Positions 9,915 through 22,264 of a stretch of 64,000 nt of DNA are shown here, in pieces. This DNA is from Zea mays (Eukaryota; Streptophyta; Magnoliopsida; Poales; Poaceae): positions 175,614,923-175,678,922 of the forward strand of contig NC_050097.1 in NCBI RefSeq assembly GCF_902167145.1, written 5' to 3'. Position 1 is the stretch's first letter. The number at the start of each line of letters is the position of its first letter. The notes beneath the pieces are model-generated. The model saw nothing but the letters and a program-made list of their open reading frames with translations, made no database searches and was not told where the DNA came from. The translations under genes were made by a program, and so were the position numbers.

Positions 9915-12900
9915 GTAGCCCCCGAGCCTCGAAGGGAGTGTTAACACTCGCTTGGAGGCTTTCGTTGCACTTTTTTGCAAGGGGACCAGCCTTTCTCGGT
10001 TGCGTTTTGTTTCGGTGGGTGCACGCAAGCGAACCTGCCGGGTGTAGCCCCCGAGGCCTCGCGTAATGCTTCGGCTGGTCTGGTCGTTCCCTCATGCGAG
10101 CTGGTCGTAGCCCGGGTGCACGGTCGGGTTCCAAGTTCTCGGGCTGGTATGTTGACGCTGTCAACGGTTTGGCCAGAGCCGGGTTTGCGAGAGCAGCCCT
10201 CGAGCCTCTGCACAGGGCGAGAGGACGATCAGGGACAGACTCGACTTTTTTACATACGCCCCTGCGTCGCCTTTCCGCAAGGAGGAGGGGGGAAAGCGCC
10301 ATGTTGCCCACGGTCGGTGCCGAGCCCACGTGCTCTGAGGCGGCTGTTGAACCCCTCCGAGGGGCCAGCCTTCGAACCTCTGATCAGTAGGGAGGCTCGG
10401 AGCCTGTTTCCTTCACGGAGAAGGGTCCTTTTCGGGGTATCCCCCTTTCTCGGTCCCTGTTGTAAGAGAGAGAAAGAGGAAAAGGAAAAGGACACGAAAT
10501 CGAATGACGCGGCGTACCTTTTTTGACGCGGTCATTATGGCGAAGGCGAAGCGTCGCTCGCTTCCCCTGCCAGAGACGCCGCCTGTCCTGTCGCGGAGTT
10601 AATGCGACGGGGCGAGTGGTTTGCGGGGCAGCCGTTGCGCGTGCGCGAGCCGTTCGAGGAACGGAACACGAGCGCATCGTCTTCACACCGTGAGAGAGGG
10701 CTCTCTCACTGCCCCAGGATGGGACGTAAGCTTGGCTGACGACGTGACCGCCGCTCCCGCCCGCCTGCCACTGCCATCACTGTCGGCCCGTTTTTTTGGC
10801 CGCATTGACCGTCGCGCCTGGCTGGCACTGCTGGGTCGTAAGCAGGGTTGCCTCGAGTCGCGGTACTGGTTCCGCAGTCGAGGAGGCGTGGCAGTGGTGC
10901 GAGTGGCGGTGCAGTTGCTTGCCCGTAGCGACCGGCGCGCCGGTTGCATGACGCGTGGGCGTGGGCTTCCATGCTGGGCGCGTTGGAAGTCGGAGAGGTG
11001 CGCCCACTTGGCGCGGTTGCATGCCGCCTGCATGGCTGCCCGCCCTTTCGCCCGCTGGTCTGGGAAAAAGTGGGGAACTACTTGTAACCGCTGGGCGGTT
11101 GCATGCAGCGCGCGCGGTGGTTTGGCTTCTTCTGCTCTGGGCCGGCTTGCATGACGTGTGGGACCCAGCCCCCGCGCCGTAGGGGGAGGACCTTGGAGCG
11201 TGTTGGAGAAGACTCAGCCCACGACGGCTGGGGACGCAAGTAGGGAGAGTCGCCTTTAAAAGGAGGGTGACCCCCTTGAAAGGCGACCATGTCTTCGCGC
11301 TCCCTTATGCATCGTGTCTTTCCACCTTCCGAGCCCCTGGATGGGGGATGCCCGCAGTCCTTTCGCCTTGTCGTTGGAGGAACGCAACTCCGTGGGAGTC
11401 GGTACCTTTCAGCCATCGTTCGGCTTCAAGAATTTTCATCATGCAGCCCGGCTGCACCCCTCCGTCGGCGGTCACCCAAGACGGTGACCACCAGCCCCTG
11501 GATGGGGAGAAGCAAGCCGGAATGTGATCTCGGTCGTGCCCTCAGCTTTAAGAATGTTCATCATCCTTGCTGGGGCGGAGAGCAAGGCGAGCCGGGGCTC
11601 TACCTCCCACGTGGGTCGGCTGGCCACCTCCTCTTCCAGCTTCTAGTGGTGGAAACCATCCTCTAGCTCTGCGGAGGAGGCGTCCTCCAGCCATGCCGGG
11701 GAAGGCGAACTGTTGCTGCCTAGCTAGGATGCAACATTCCGCCCTCTTCCTCGCTTTCATGGCAAGGACGGGAGCGAGGACCTGCCGGTGCGATTTGGAG
11801 CGGCCCGCTCTTTAGATTTGATGGCTGGTTCACGTCCCTTGAGTGGGAATGCGAACGAGAGCCTTCCGGTGGTCGCGTCCGTCCTGGGACCATGGCTGCT
11901 GCTGCAGAGGTCGCTGGCGAGTCGCCCGGAACTCGTCGCCCCGCAGGCTCCCCGGTGTGGAGGTTGTTCGTACCCGCGGGGACGGAACCGGAGTTCCGTT
12001 TGTAATGGCACCTTGAATGCCAGTGTTTTTGTTCATTGTGGCTGTCGAGGCCTGAACATGTATGTATTTTTGGCACGAAGCCGTGTTTTTTCCTCATTTT
12101 TGAGCACTAAGACTCGCCTGTTGGTTGTCTGAACCGCTTCACCAAGCGTGAGTCGCCCCGTGCAAAGGTGACGAGTGAGGTATCCGTATCCCGGAGGCGT
12201 AGGAGTCCCTCGGCTCGGTCGGCCTTGCTGTCCGAGGCTTCTCTTGCTTAGTTAAAGGAACCCCTCGGCCGCTCTTCGATGAGCCGAAGCCAGGGGTAGC
12301 GGTGTCAGCACGGACAGAGGCAGAGTTGGCTCGAAAAGAAGACTTGGTCGGCCGGAGCCTGGCCGGGTCGTCTGTTAGCGGGACTGACGCCGGAGTTGAT
12401 CTGCCGAGGCCTCGGGCCAGGCTGATGTCTTCGGGGGACAGCTGGCCGAGGCCTCGGGGTGACCAGCCGAGCCGCCTGCTCGAGCCGGATTCTTGGAGGA
12501 GACCTGGGCGGCGATGGCCCGGGCGTGATGATGAAGTCGTCCTTCCGAGTGGAGACCCTCGGACCGTGTCGCCGTCGGAGGCTAGGTCGGACCTCGCCGA
12601 AGGTGTAGTTGACGCCGAGGGTGCTGCTGCTCCCTTCAACCGTCAAGATCCGAGCCTGCAGGATCGGATTATCTTGTAGCGTGTGTTTTCTGCGGCCGCC
12701 GAGGCCCAAACACACCCTCGCCGTGTTGTAAAGCTGCGTTTCTTTTCCTCTTGTTTCGAGTATCTGGACTTTTTCGTCGGTAACAGAATTGTCTGTGCGA
12801 GCGAGAGTTGCTTCTCACGGAAGGTGATGAGTGAGGTATCCGTATCCCGGAGGCGTAGGAATCCCTCGGCTCGGTCGGCCTTGCCGCTTACGCGCACTCT

Positions 12901-13324
12901 TACCCGTCCATAGGGTTCTGTCACCGACGCAGTTGAGAAGGCTCGAAGAATCGCTTCGGCAGAGGAGCTTTCGAACGTGAAGACTTGTTCGGTCCGCGGA
13001 ATCACTTATCCGAATGTGAGTTACTTATCGCAGAAGGTGATGAGTGAGGTATCCGTATCCCGGAGGCATAGGAGTCCCTCGGCTCGGTTAGCCTTGGTTG
13101 CTTACGTGTACTCCATCGTTTTCAGGATCCACTTTCGAAGTAGTCGAAAAGCACGAAAGACATTCTGGCAGAAAGGATCTTTTTTCGAGGAAAATTTCGA
13201 CGCAGAGGGGGTAGCCCCCTTTTAGCCCCCGAGGTAGGGTCGGGCTTTGCCGAGGCAAGGCTGACCCTTCCTTGATGACTAAACTTTACGTGGAAGCGAG
13301 GTATATGAACAACTTGAAAACATC
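9915..13324 (-). other. Long non-coding 3' region of element D
   Basis: About 3.4 kb separate the integrase stop from the polypurine tract at 9928-9915. The region is GC rich and gives many short unrelated frames on both strands, none with a recognisable domain. A ~68-bp motif (GATGAGTGAGGTATCCGTAT core) occurs three times, at about 12164-12232, 12820-12889 and 13033-13102, spaced unevenly. A poly-pyrimidine/poly-purine patch lies near 10465-10500. Such 3' extensions are known in Huck-type elements; the role is not known. Confidence 0.7.
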
Positions 13325-14560
13325 TTAAGGGTAGAAGCGACGTAGCTGTTGGATGTTCCAAGCGTTGTTGTAGACCTCGCCTTGCCTGTTGGCCAGCTTG
13401 TACGTTCCGGGCTTCAGAACTTTGGCGATGACGAATGGCCCTTCCCAGGGAGGCGTGAGCTTGTGCCGCCCTCGGGCATCCTGTCGCAGCCGAAGCACCA
13501 GGTCGCCCGCCTGGAGGTCTCGGGACCGGACCCCTCGGGCGTGGTAGCATCGCAGGGACTGCTGGTACCGCGCCGAGTGTAGTAAGGCCTTGTCCCGAGC
13601 CTCTTCCAGCTGGTCCAGCGAGTCTTCTCGATTAGCTTGGTTGCTTTTGTCAGCATAGGCCCTCGTCCTCGGGGAACCGTATTCTAAGTCTGTGGGCAAG
13701 ATGGCCTCGGCCCCATAGACTAGAAAGAACGGTGTGAAGCCCGTGGCTCGGCTCAGGGTTGTCCTCAGGCTCCAGACCACCGAGGGGAGTTCCTTCATCC
13801 ATCGCTTGCCGAACTTGTTGAGGTCGTTGTAGATCCGAGGCTTGAGTCCTTGTAGAATCATGTCGTTGGCACGCTCTACTTGCCCATTCGTCATGGGGTG
13901 AGCCACGGCGGCCCAGTCCACCCGGATGTGGTGATCCTCGCAGAAGTCCAGGAACTTTCTGCCGGTGAACTGGGTGCCGTTGTCAGTGATAATGGAGTTC
14001 GGGACCCCAAAACGATGGATGATGTTGGTGAAGAACGCCACCGCCTGTTTGGACCTGATGCTGTTTAGGGGTCGGACCTCGATCCACTTGGAGAATTTGT
14101 CGATGGCGACCAACAGGTGCGTGTAGCCCCCGGGTGCCTTCTGCAAGGGGCCGACGAGGTCCAGACCCCACACAGCAAAAGGCCAGGTGATAGGTATGGT
14201 CTGCAGGGCCTGAGCGGGCAGGTGGGTCTGCCTCGCATAGAACTGACACCCTTCGCAGGTGCAGACAATTCTAGTGGCGGCGGCCACCGCCGTCGGCCAG
14301 TAGAAACCTTGCCGGAAAGCATTTCTGACAAGGGCTCGAGGTGCTGCGTGGTGGCCGCAAGCCCCCGAGTGTATCTCTCGTAGGAGTTCCTGACCTTCGG
14401 CGATGGAAATGCATCGCTGGAGAATGCTCGAGGGGCTGCGGTGGTAGAGCTCCTTCCCATCTCCCAGCAAGACGAACAACTTGGCGTGCCGCGCCAACCG
14501 CCGAGCCTCGGCTCGGTCGAGGGGTAGCTCTCCTCGGTGGAGATATTTCAGGTACGGGGT
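13325..14560 (-). pseudogene. Integrase of element D
   Basis: The frame continues from the RT-RNase H part after a single in-frame TAG (14563-14561). It encodes an H-x-H...C-x2-C zinc-binding N-terminus (CEGCQFYA near 14260), the catalytic core with D (WGLDLVGP), D (IITDNGTQF) and E (NGQVERAN), and a C-terminal region ending in a gypsy-type motif (PWEGPFVIAKVL) shortly before the stop at 13325. Integrase inserts the cDNA into host chromosomes. The domain itself is uninterrupted, but the stop in front cuts it off from the polyprotein. Confidence 0.85.
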
Positions 14561-14563
14561 CTG

Positions 14564-16636
14564 CTAGTTTTGATTAGGCGTGACCCCGCTTCGCTCCTCC
14601 TCGACGCGCAGTGTCTCGCCCTCGGGGGCCGAGGGTACCTCGGGCTGAACCGAGGATGCCTCGGGTCGAGCCGAGGATGCCTCGGGCCAAGCCGAGGGTA
14701 CCTCGGGCTGGGCCGAGGGTGCCTCGGGCTGGGCCGAGGGTGCCTCGGGCTCGGGCGTGTCATCGATCTTGACGGAGGGTTGATGCAGGTCTCGAGAGAA
14801 GACGTCCGGGGGAACCGTTGTCCGCCCCGAGGCTATTTTAGCCAGCTCGTCCGCAGTCTCATTGTAGCACCGGGCGATGTGGTTGAGCTCGAGCCTGTAG
14901 AACTTGTCTTCCAGGCGCCGAACCTCATCGCAGTAGGCCTCCATCTTCGGGTCGCGGCAGTGGGAGTCCTTCATGACTTGGTCGATGACGAGCTGCGAGT
15001 CACCGCGAGCGTCGAGGCGTCGGACCCCTAACTCGATGGCGATGCGCAACCCGTTGACCAGGGCCTCGTACTCAGCCACATTGTTGGACGCCGGGAAGTG
15101 GAGGCGTAGCACGTAGCGTAGATGCTTTCCGAGGGGCGAGATGAAGAGCAGGCCTGCGCCCGCTCCTGTCTTCATCAGTGACCCGTCGAAGAACATGGTC
15201 GAGAGTTCCGGTTGGATCGGAACTGTTGGGAGCTGGGTGTCGACCCATTCAGCCACGAAGTCCGCTAAGACCTGGGACTTGATGGCCTTCCGAGGGGCGA
15301 ACAAGATTGTTTCGCCCATAATTTCCACCGCCCACTTTGCAATCCTACCCGAGGCCTCTCGGCACTGGATGATCTCCCCCAGGGGGAAGGATGACACCAC
15401 AGTTACCGGATGAGACTCGAAGTAGTGTCGCAACTTCCGCCGCGTCAGGATCACCGCGTACAGTAGCTTCTGAACTTGTGGGTAGCGGATCTTGGTTTCG
15501 GACAGTACCTCGCTGATGAAGTAGACTGGCCTCTGAACGGGCAATGCATGCCCCTCTTCTCGTCTCTCGACCACAATCGCAGCGCTAACCACCTGAGTGG
15601 TCGCGGCGACGTAGATCAAGAGGGCTTCTCCAGCAGCGGGGGGCACCAAGATGGGCGCGTTCGTGAGGAGCGCCTTCAGGTTCCCGAGGGCTTCCTCGGC
15701 CTCAGGGGTCCAAGTGAAGCACTCGGCCTTCCTTAAGAGGCAGTACAGAGGCAGGCCTCTTTCGCCGAGGCGCGAGATGAAGCGGCTCAGAGCCGCAAGA
15801 CATCCCATGACTCTCTGTACGCCTTTCAAGTCCTTGATGGGCCCCATGCTGGTGATGGCTGCGATCTTCTCCGGGTTGGCTTCGATGCCCCGCTCGGAGA
15901 CGATGAACCCCAAGAGCATGCCTCGGGGCACCCCGAAGACACACTTTTCGGGATTGAGCTTCACGCCTTTCGCCTTGAGACATTGGGATGTCACTTCAAG
16001 GTCAGAAAGGAGGTCGGAGGCTTTCCTCGTCTTGACTACGATGTCATCGACGTAGGCCTCGACCGTCCGGCCCATGTGTTCACCGAACACATGGTTCATG
16101 CACCGCTGGTACGTCGCGCCCGCATTCCTCAAGCCAAACGGCATGGTGACATAGCAGTACATGCCGAAGGGTGTGATGAAAGAAGTCGCGAGCTGGTCGG
16201 ACTCCTTCATCCTGATTTGGTGATACCCTGAGTAGGCATCGAGGAAAGACAGGGTTTCGCACCTAGCAGTGGAATCCATGATTTGATCGATGCGAGGCAG
16301 AGGGTAGGGAACCTTCGGACATGCTTTGTTTAGACCAGTGTAGTCTACACACATCCGCCATTTCCCTCCTTTCTTTCTCACAAGCACAGGGTTGGCAAGC
16401 CATTCGGGATGGAATACCTCTTTGATGAACCCTGCCGCCATTAGCTTGTGGATCTCCTCGCCTATGGCTCTGCGCTTTTCTTCGTCGAATCGGCGTAGAG
16501 CCTGCTTGACGGGTCGGGCTCCGGCTCGGATATCCAGCGAGTGCTCGGCGACATCCCTCGGTATGTCGGGCATGTCCGAGGGACTCCACACGAAAACGTC
16601 GGCGTTTGCGCGGAGAAAGTCGACGAGCACTGCTTC
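14564..16636 (-). pseudogene. Reverse transcriptase and RNase H of element D
   Basis: The 688-residue open stretch starts after a TAG at 16639-16637 and ends at TAG 14563-14561, all in the same frame as protease and integrase. RT motifs are clear: KWRMCVDYTGLNKACPK, then SFLDAYSGYHQI, then the catalytic YVDDIVVKT near 16045. The RNase H part carries MFFDGS, NNVAEYEAL and the D of ARGDSQLVI. Close to the end lies a short Pro-Glu-Ala-Pro-Ser-Ala-Gln repeat (about 14755-14625), a variable linker. Together they would copy element RNA into DNA. Two nonsense codons make this copy inactive. Confidence 0.88.
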
Positions 16637-17780
16637 CTATTTGGGATCGAGCTCGGAGCCGATCCGGATCTGCTTGGAGGCGTCGCTGCTGGGGTCGAGG
16701 GGGACAGACTTAACCATCTCCGCTGGCTCGAAGTTGCCGGCATGACGCTTCACGTCTGGCACCTCCTTAGAGAGGCTCTCCAGGTCGGCGATGAGGGCCT
16801 CGGATTCGGCGAGGGCCTCGGCGTACTCCACACACTCCACGTCGCATTCGAACGCGTGTTTGTACGTGGGGCCGACGGTGATGACCCCGTTGGGGCCTGG
16901 CATCTTGAGCTTGAGGTAGGTGTAGTTGGGGACGACCATGAACTTCGCGTAGCATGGCCTCCCCAGTACCGCGTGGTAGGTTCCTCGGAACCCGACCACC
17001 TCGAACGTGAGGGTCTACCTTCGGAAGTTGGAGGGCGTTCCGAAGCAGACGGGAAGGTTGAGTTGTCCGAGGGGCTGGACGCGCTTCCCGCGGATGATCC
17101 CGTGGAAAGGCGCAGCGCCTGCCTGGACCGAGGACAGATCGACACGCAGGAGCCCAAGGGTCTCGGCGTAGATGATGTTGAGGCTGCTGCCTCCGTCCAT
17201 GAGGACCTTGGTGAGCCTGACGTCGCCGATGACGGGGTCGACAACGAGCGGGTATTTCCCCGGGCTCGGCACGTGATCGGGGTGGTCGGCTTGGTCGAAG
17301 GTGATGGGCTTGTCGGACCAGTCTAAGTAGACTGGCGCCACCACCTTCACCGAACAGACCTCCCGACGCTCTTGCTTGCGGTGCCGAGCCGAGGCGTTCG
17401 CCGCTTGCCCATTGTAGATCATGAAGCAGTCGCGGACCTCGGGGAACTCTCCTGCCTGGTGATCTTCCTTCTTGTCGTCGTCGCGAGCCCTGCCACCCTC
17501 CGCGGGTGGCCCGACCCTATGGAAGTGGCGCCGAAGCATGGCGCACTCCTTAAGGGTGTGCTTGACGGGCCCCTGATGATAGGGGCATGGCTCCTTGAGC
17601 ATCTTGTCGAAGAGGTTGGCACCTCCGGGGGGTTTCCGAGGGTTCTTGTACTCGGCGGCGGCGACAAGGTCCACGTCGGCGGCGTCGCGTTTCGCTTGCG
17701 ACTTCTTCTTGCCCTTCTTCTTGGCGCCGCGCTGAGTTGACGCCTCGGGGGCATCTTCCGGTGGGCGGCCCTGGGCTGCT
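16637..17780 (-). pseudogene. Gag end and protease region of element D
   Basis: After a frameshift near 17775 relative to gag, the frame carries a zinc-knuckle-like segment (CPYHQG...HTLKEC, near 17575) and an aspartic protease with the active-site motif VLMDGGSSLNIIY near 17200. A TAG at 17017-17015 and a TAG at 16639-16637 interrupt it. The segment between them (16999-16640) contains GRPCYAKFMVVPNYTYLK, the usual protease-to-RT link of gypsy elements. The normal aspartate dyad D-S/T-G is D-G-G here; D-G-G/S variants occur in this lineage as far as I remember. Confidence 0.75.
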
Positions 17781-19884
17781 TGTCCTTCCGGAAGATGGCC
17801 TCAACCGCCTCCTGGCCAGAGGCGAACTTGGTGGCGATGTCCATCAACTCGCTCGCCCTGGTGGGGGTCTTGCGACCCAGCTTGCTCACCAGGTCGCGGC
17901 AGGTGGTGCCGGCGAGGAACGCGCCGATGACATCCGAATCGGTGATGTTGGGCAGCTCGGTGCGCTGCTTCGAGAATCGTCGGATGTAGTCCCGGAGAGA
18001 CTCTCCCGGCTGCTGTCGATAGCTTCGGAGGTCCCAGGAGTTTCCAGGGTGTACGTACGTGCCCTGGAAATTGCCGGCGAAGGCTTGGACCAGGTCGTCC
18101 CAGTTGGAGATCTGCCCCGGAGGCAGGTGCTCCAACCAGGCGCGAGCGGTGTCGGAGAGGAACAGGGGGAGGTTGCGGATGATGAGGTTGTCATCGTCTG
18201 TTCCACCCAGTTGGCAGGCCAGCCGGTAGTCCGCGAGCCACAGTTCCGGTCTCGTCTCCCCCGAGTACTTTGTGATAGTAGTCGGGGGTCGGAACCGGGT
18301 CGGGAACGGCGCCCGTCGTATGGCGCGGCTGAAAGCCTGCGGACCGGGTGGTTTGGGCGAGGAACTCTGATCCTCCCCGCTGTCATAGCGCCCTCCATGC
18401 CAGGGGTGGTAGCCTCGGTGCACCCTCTCGTCGAGGTGGGCCCGACGGTCACGGTGATGGTGCTCGTTGCCGAGGCGACCCGGGGCCGCAGGCGCTGTGT
18501 TGCGCGTGCGCCCGGTGTGGACCGAGGCTTCCCGCATGAATCGGGAAGTCACGGCGCGATGTTCCAAGGGGTATCCCTGCCTTCGGGAGGCGGAGGTTTC
18601 GGCCCGTCGGACCGCGGCGCCCTCCAGGAGATTCTTGAGCTCTCCCTGGATTCGCCGCCCCTTGGTGGTTGATGGCTCTGGCATCGCGCGGAGAAGCATT
18701 GCCGCTGCAGCCAGGTTCTGGCCGACCCCACTGGAAGCGGGTGGTGGCCTTACCCTGACATCGTCGGCGATGCGGTGCTGGATACCCTGGGGTAGATGAC
18801 GCATTTCTCCGGCCGGAGGTTGGCCTGCCCATTCCTGTCCGACGTCCCGGCGGATCGGCTCAAGTGCTCCTGCTCCCTCGTCGAGCCTGGCCTGCACCCC
18901 GCGGATTTGCTCGAGCTGTGGGTCATGACCCCCCGCCGGAACGGGGACCATAGCTAGCTCCCGTAGGATGTCAACGCGTGGCACAGGCCTAGGGAGATCA
19001 CCGTTCTCCGGCATACCGAGATGGTTGCCCTCAGAGGGACCCCCTAGATCGACGTGGAAACATTCACGACTTGGGCCGCAGTCCTCGTCGCCGAGGCTGC
19101 GGCTACCGTCGGAACAGTCAGAAAGGCAGTAGTCGCATGCGGTCATGAAGTCCCGCATGGCACTGGGGTTGCCAAGTCCAGAGAAATCCCAACAGAAGTC
19201 GGGCTCGTCATCTTCCTCGGACCCTGAGGGCCCGTAGGTCGAGACGTCTGTCAGCCGGTCCCAGGGTGACCGCATACGAAACCCCAGAGGGTTTGGACTC
19301 GCCTCTACGAGAGCGTCCGCCAAAGCGAAGTCGCTTGGCGGGTCGAGGCTGAATCCAATGGGCGTGAGATGGGAACCGGTGGGTACCTCTTGGTCGACGG
19401 GCGGTGACGAAGTCACGTCAGGGACTGACTGCACCGTCGTCCCAGGTACGAGGGTGACGCCCAGCAAGCCTTTCGCGAGCGTGCTGGCGTCATCCGTTTT
19501 CTCGGAATTGGCGTGTCGCGGGGAGACGGCGCTCGTCTTCGTCTCAAACGCGAGGTCGATGCCCGACGCGCCCCCTGTTGGGGCGCCGGCGCCGTCAACT
19601 TGCTCGACAGCCGACGAGGGGCCGCCTCCTGCTTGGCCTTGGTTGCCCCGCCTCCTCCTCCGTCGGTGGGGGAGAGGGCGGGGTGAGCTTGAATGTTGTT
19701 CTTCCACCACGCGGGGAAGACGTCGTCGATTCCGCCGCCGGCGGGCGGGCTGTCGGCCGCCATTGTCGCTGTCGCACGGCGGGGGAAGGAGTATCATGTC
19801 GTAGCTGCCGTCGAGGGACATGAACTCAAGACTCCCAAAACGGAGCACCGTCTCGGGCTGGAAAGGTTGCTGGAGACTGCCCAT
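17775..19884 (-). pseudogene. Gag of element D (3' end frameshifted)
   Basis: An ATG at 19884 begins a ~700-residue frame just downstream of the primer-binding site. The first half is low-complexity and acidic. The second half has the gypsy Gag capsid signature: FPTRFRPPTTITKYSGETRP, then AWLEHLPPGQISNWDDL and the F-x-x-x-F/L-x-x-R block (SLRDYIRRFSKQRTELP). It leaves frame after FRKDKQ near 17775; the correct continuation into the zinc-knuckle segment is in the next frame, so a one-base change is likely. Gag builds the particle that packages the RNA. Confidence 0.8.
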
Positions 19885-19924
19885 CTAGAGCTTGACGGGA
19901 AGCTGTTCGTCAACACGCAGCAGG

Positions 19925-19944
19925 CCCCTACCTGGCGCGCCAAC
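19925..19944 (-). promoter_or_regulatory. Primer-binding site of element D
   Basis: Minus strand, two bases inside the 5' LTR, reads TGGCGCGCCAGGTAGGGG. It begins with the TGG required to pair with a tRNA CCA end and is fitting for Huck-type elements. The exact tRNA was not determined. Confidence 0.65.
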
Positions 19945-21416
19945 TGTCGGCGTTTCGAGACCGGGGGGTCCCTGGGCCGACGAGTGAAATGTCACCGCGT
20001 GCCCCAGCCCAGATGGGTCGGCGCGAGGCCGAGCGCGAAGGGGGGAAGAAAGGCAGCCGGAGACGGGCGTGAGAGAGGTGGAAATCTCGCGGCCTTCGTG
20101 TTCCTCCCGCGCCCAGGTCGGGTGCGCTTGCATTAGGGGGTTACAAGCGTCCACGCGGGAGGGGGAGCGAGCGGCCTCACGCGAGCGCCTGTCCCGTCCT
20201 CTTCCCCGCGCGGCCAACCCTCTGTAAGAGGGCCCTGGTCCTTCCTTTTATAGGCGTAAGGAGAGGATCCAGGTGTACAATGGGGGGTGTAGCAGAGTGC
20301 TACGTTTCTAGCGGAGGAGAGCTAGCGCCCTAAGTACACGCTGTCGTGGCAGCCGGAGAGGTTTTGGCACCCGGTTCGTGTGGTGTCGTGGCCGTCGGAG
20401 GAGCGCTGGAGCCTGGCGAAAGGACAGCTGTCGGGGCTGTCGAGTCCTTGCTGACGTCCTCTTGCTTCCGTAAGGGGGCTGAGAGCCTCCGTCGTCACAG
20501 AGCGTGCGGGGCGCCATCATTGCCTATCTGGCGGAGCGAGCCAGATGGGACGTCGGTCTTGTTCCCCGTAGCCTGAGTCAGCTAGGGGTAGGGTAATGAT
20601 GGCGCCTCCTGTCGACGTGGTCGGTTCGCGCCCTAGGTTGGGCGATGTGGAGGCTCCTCCGAGGTCGAGGTCGAGTCTGTCTTCCGTGGCCGTGGTCGAG
20701 TCCGAGCCCCTGGGTCGGGCGAGGCGGAGACCGTCGGCTGAGGCCAGGGCTGAGTCCGAGCCCTGGGGTCGGGCGAAGCGGAGTTCATCGTCTTCTGGGG
20801 CTGAGCCCAAGTCCGAGCCCTGGGTCGGGCGGAGCGGAGTTCGCCGTCTTCCGGGGCTGAGCCCAAGTCCGAGCCCTGGGTCGGGCGGAGTTCGCCGTCT
20901 TCTGGGCCTGAGCCTGAGTTCGAGCCCTGGGTCGGGCGGAGCGGAGTTCACCGTCTTCCGGGGCTGAGCCCGAGTCCGAGCCCTAGGTTGGGCGGAGCGG
21001 AGTTCGCCGTCTTTCGGGGCTGATCCCGAGTCCGAGCCCTGGGTCGGGCGGAGCGGAGTTCGCCGTCTTCCGGGGCTAAGCCCGAGTCCGAGCCCTGGGT
21101 CGGGCGAAGCGGAGCTTCCTATGGTGCCTGAGGTCGGGCCTGACTGCCTGTCAGCCTCACTCTGTCGAGTGGCACAGTAGTCGGAGCGGCGCAGGCGGCG
21201 CTGTCCTTCTGTCAGACCGGTCAGTGGAGCGGCGAAGTGACTGCGGTCACTTCGGCTCTATCGACTGGAGGACGTGTGTCAGGATAAAGGTGTCAGGCCA
21301 CCTTTGCATTAAATGCTCCTGCGATCTGGTCGGTTGGCGTGGCGATTTGGTCAGGGTTGCTTCTTGGCGAAGACAGGGCCTCGGGCGAGCCGTAAGTATG
21401 TTCGTCGCTGGAGGGG
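19945..21416 (-). repeat. 5' LTR of element D, truncated at its outer end
   Basis: It matches 8240-9717 with about 3% differences in the first 570 bp. It stops at about 21416 in GCTGGAGGGG, after which element B sequence follows. The missing ~197 bp correspond to 9718-9914. The tandem block lies at 20757-21111, with one unit shortened by 5 bp. A minus-strand TATAAAAGG is at about 20254-20244. Confidence 0.88.
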
Positions 21417-21875
21417 CGCTTCTCTTTGGTGTTTCACTTTGTCGGAGCCAGTAGTGAAGAGTTTACTCCTTCGGCCGAGGACCTGCCTGGTGCCTTTGAG
21501 CACATTGAAGGTGAAATTAATGATCTTGACGAAGTTATAGCTGGGCATAGCGACTTTTGTGCCCTGGCAGCTTCTCGAGGCACAGTTGTTGCTTTTTTGA
21601 AGTCTGGCTGTGAACACGGCAAGATTGTTAATAGACCCAACTTCAGCCTATCACTGGCATACTTAGACGATGTTCCGAATCTGGCTCGAAGTATTGCAAA
21701 CAGATTTATAAAGTTAGTATGGACAAAGGGTGGTCGGAGCAAAGCTGGTGACGAAGCTCAGAGCCACCTCAAGCTGGTAACAAAATCATATCTTATGCTT
21801 ACCTTTTCCTTTGAATTTTTGAATTTAGCTTATAATACCTTCGTGTAGATTTACCAAGCTGAAGCTGTAGAATAG
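21417..21875 (+). pseudogene. Accessory frame of element B, 3' part
   Basis: The frame open from 21426 to 21776 shows the block DFCALAASRG...SGCEH, matching the equivalent block DFCAFTGARG...TGCEH in element A. A GT at 21777 and an AG at 21847-21848 would remove a 72-bp intron and add a short exon ending at TAG 21873-21875. The segment equivalent to about the first 740 bp of A's visible frame is missing between 8239 and 21417, apparently lost in the same deletion that removed the end of D's LTR. Confidence 0.6.
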
Positions 21876-22264
21876 AAGAACGAAGCTCCAGAGATTGTAT
21901 CGAAGCTTGAATTATCTGTAAAAGTAGCTCAAAAAACTTCTGTAGTAACTTGTATAAAGTATGATGTAATCTGAGTCTTACTCTGTAATATAATCTTACT
22001 TTTCCGTCCATGTATGAAATGCTTTGGTGTGGGCGAAATTAATACTTTTGAGCCATAGGCGAAAAACACCTTCCCTTCTTTGCGTACACAACGAAGCATA
22101 AAAATTTACTCTTTCTCCGAAGTTTTTCCTCATAGCCGAAGCATCTGCCCTTTTTCTGTATGGTATGATGATGATGATCCTACATATGCCTAAATGAATG
22201 TTTATGAATGCAAATGTCATGATGTAATGTATTGTGCAAATGATTATCCGAATGTACATCCAAA

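Larger units (their letters stand above)
8240..21416 (-). mobile_element. Element D: Huck-like gypsy retrotransposon nested in B, right end deleted
   Basis: LTRs begin TGTCGGCGTTTCGAGACC at 8240 and at 19945. The left one is complete (1675 bp, ends CCCCGACA at 9914). The right one stops at about 21416, lacking the last ~197 bp. In minus-strand order: LTR, PBS, gag, protease, RT-RNase H, integrase, a 3.4-kb non-coding 3' region, polypurine tract (GGCTCGGGGGCTAC, 9928-9915) and LTR. Total ~13.2 kb, 1.6-kb LTRs and the long 3' region fit the maize Huck family. Coding is broken by a frameshift and three in-frame stops. No target duplication can be seen because the right end is lost. Confidence 0.85.

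Noticed and set aside
16541..17326. A 261-residue plus-strand frame opposite D's RT/protease
   Set aside because: It is the complement of a GC-rich coding region and shows no motif of its own.
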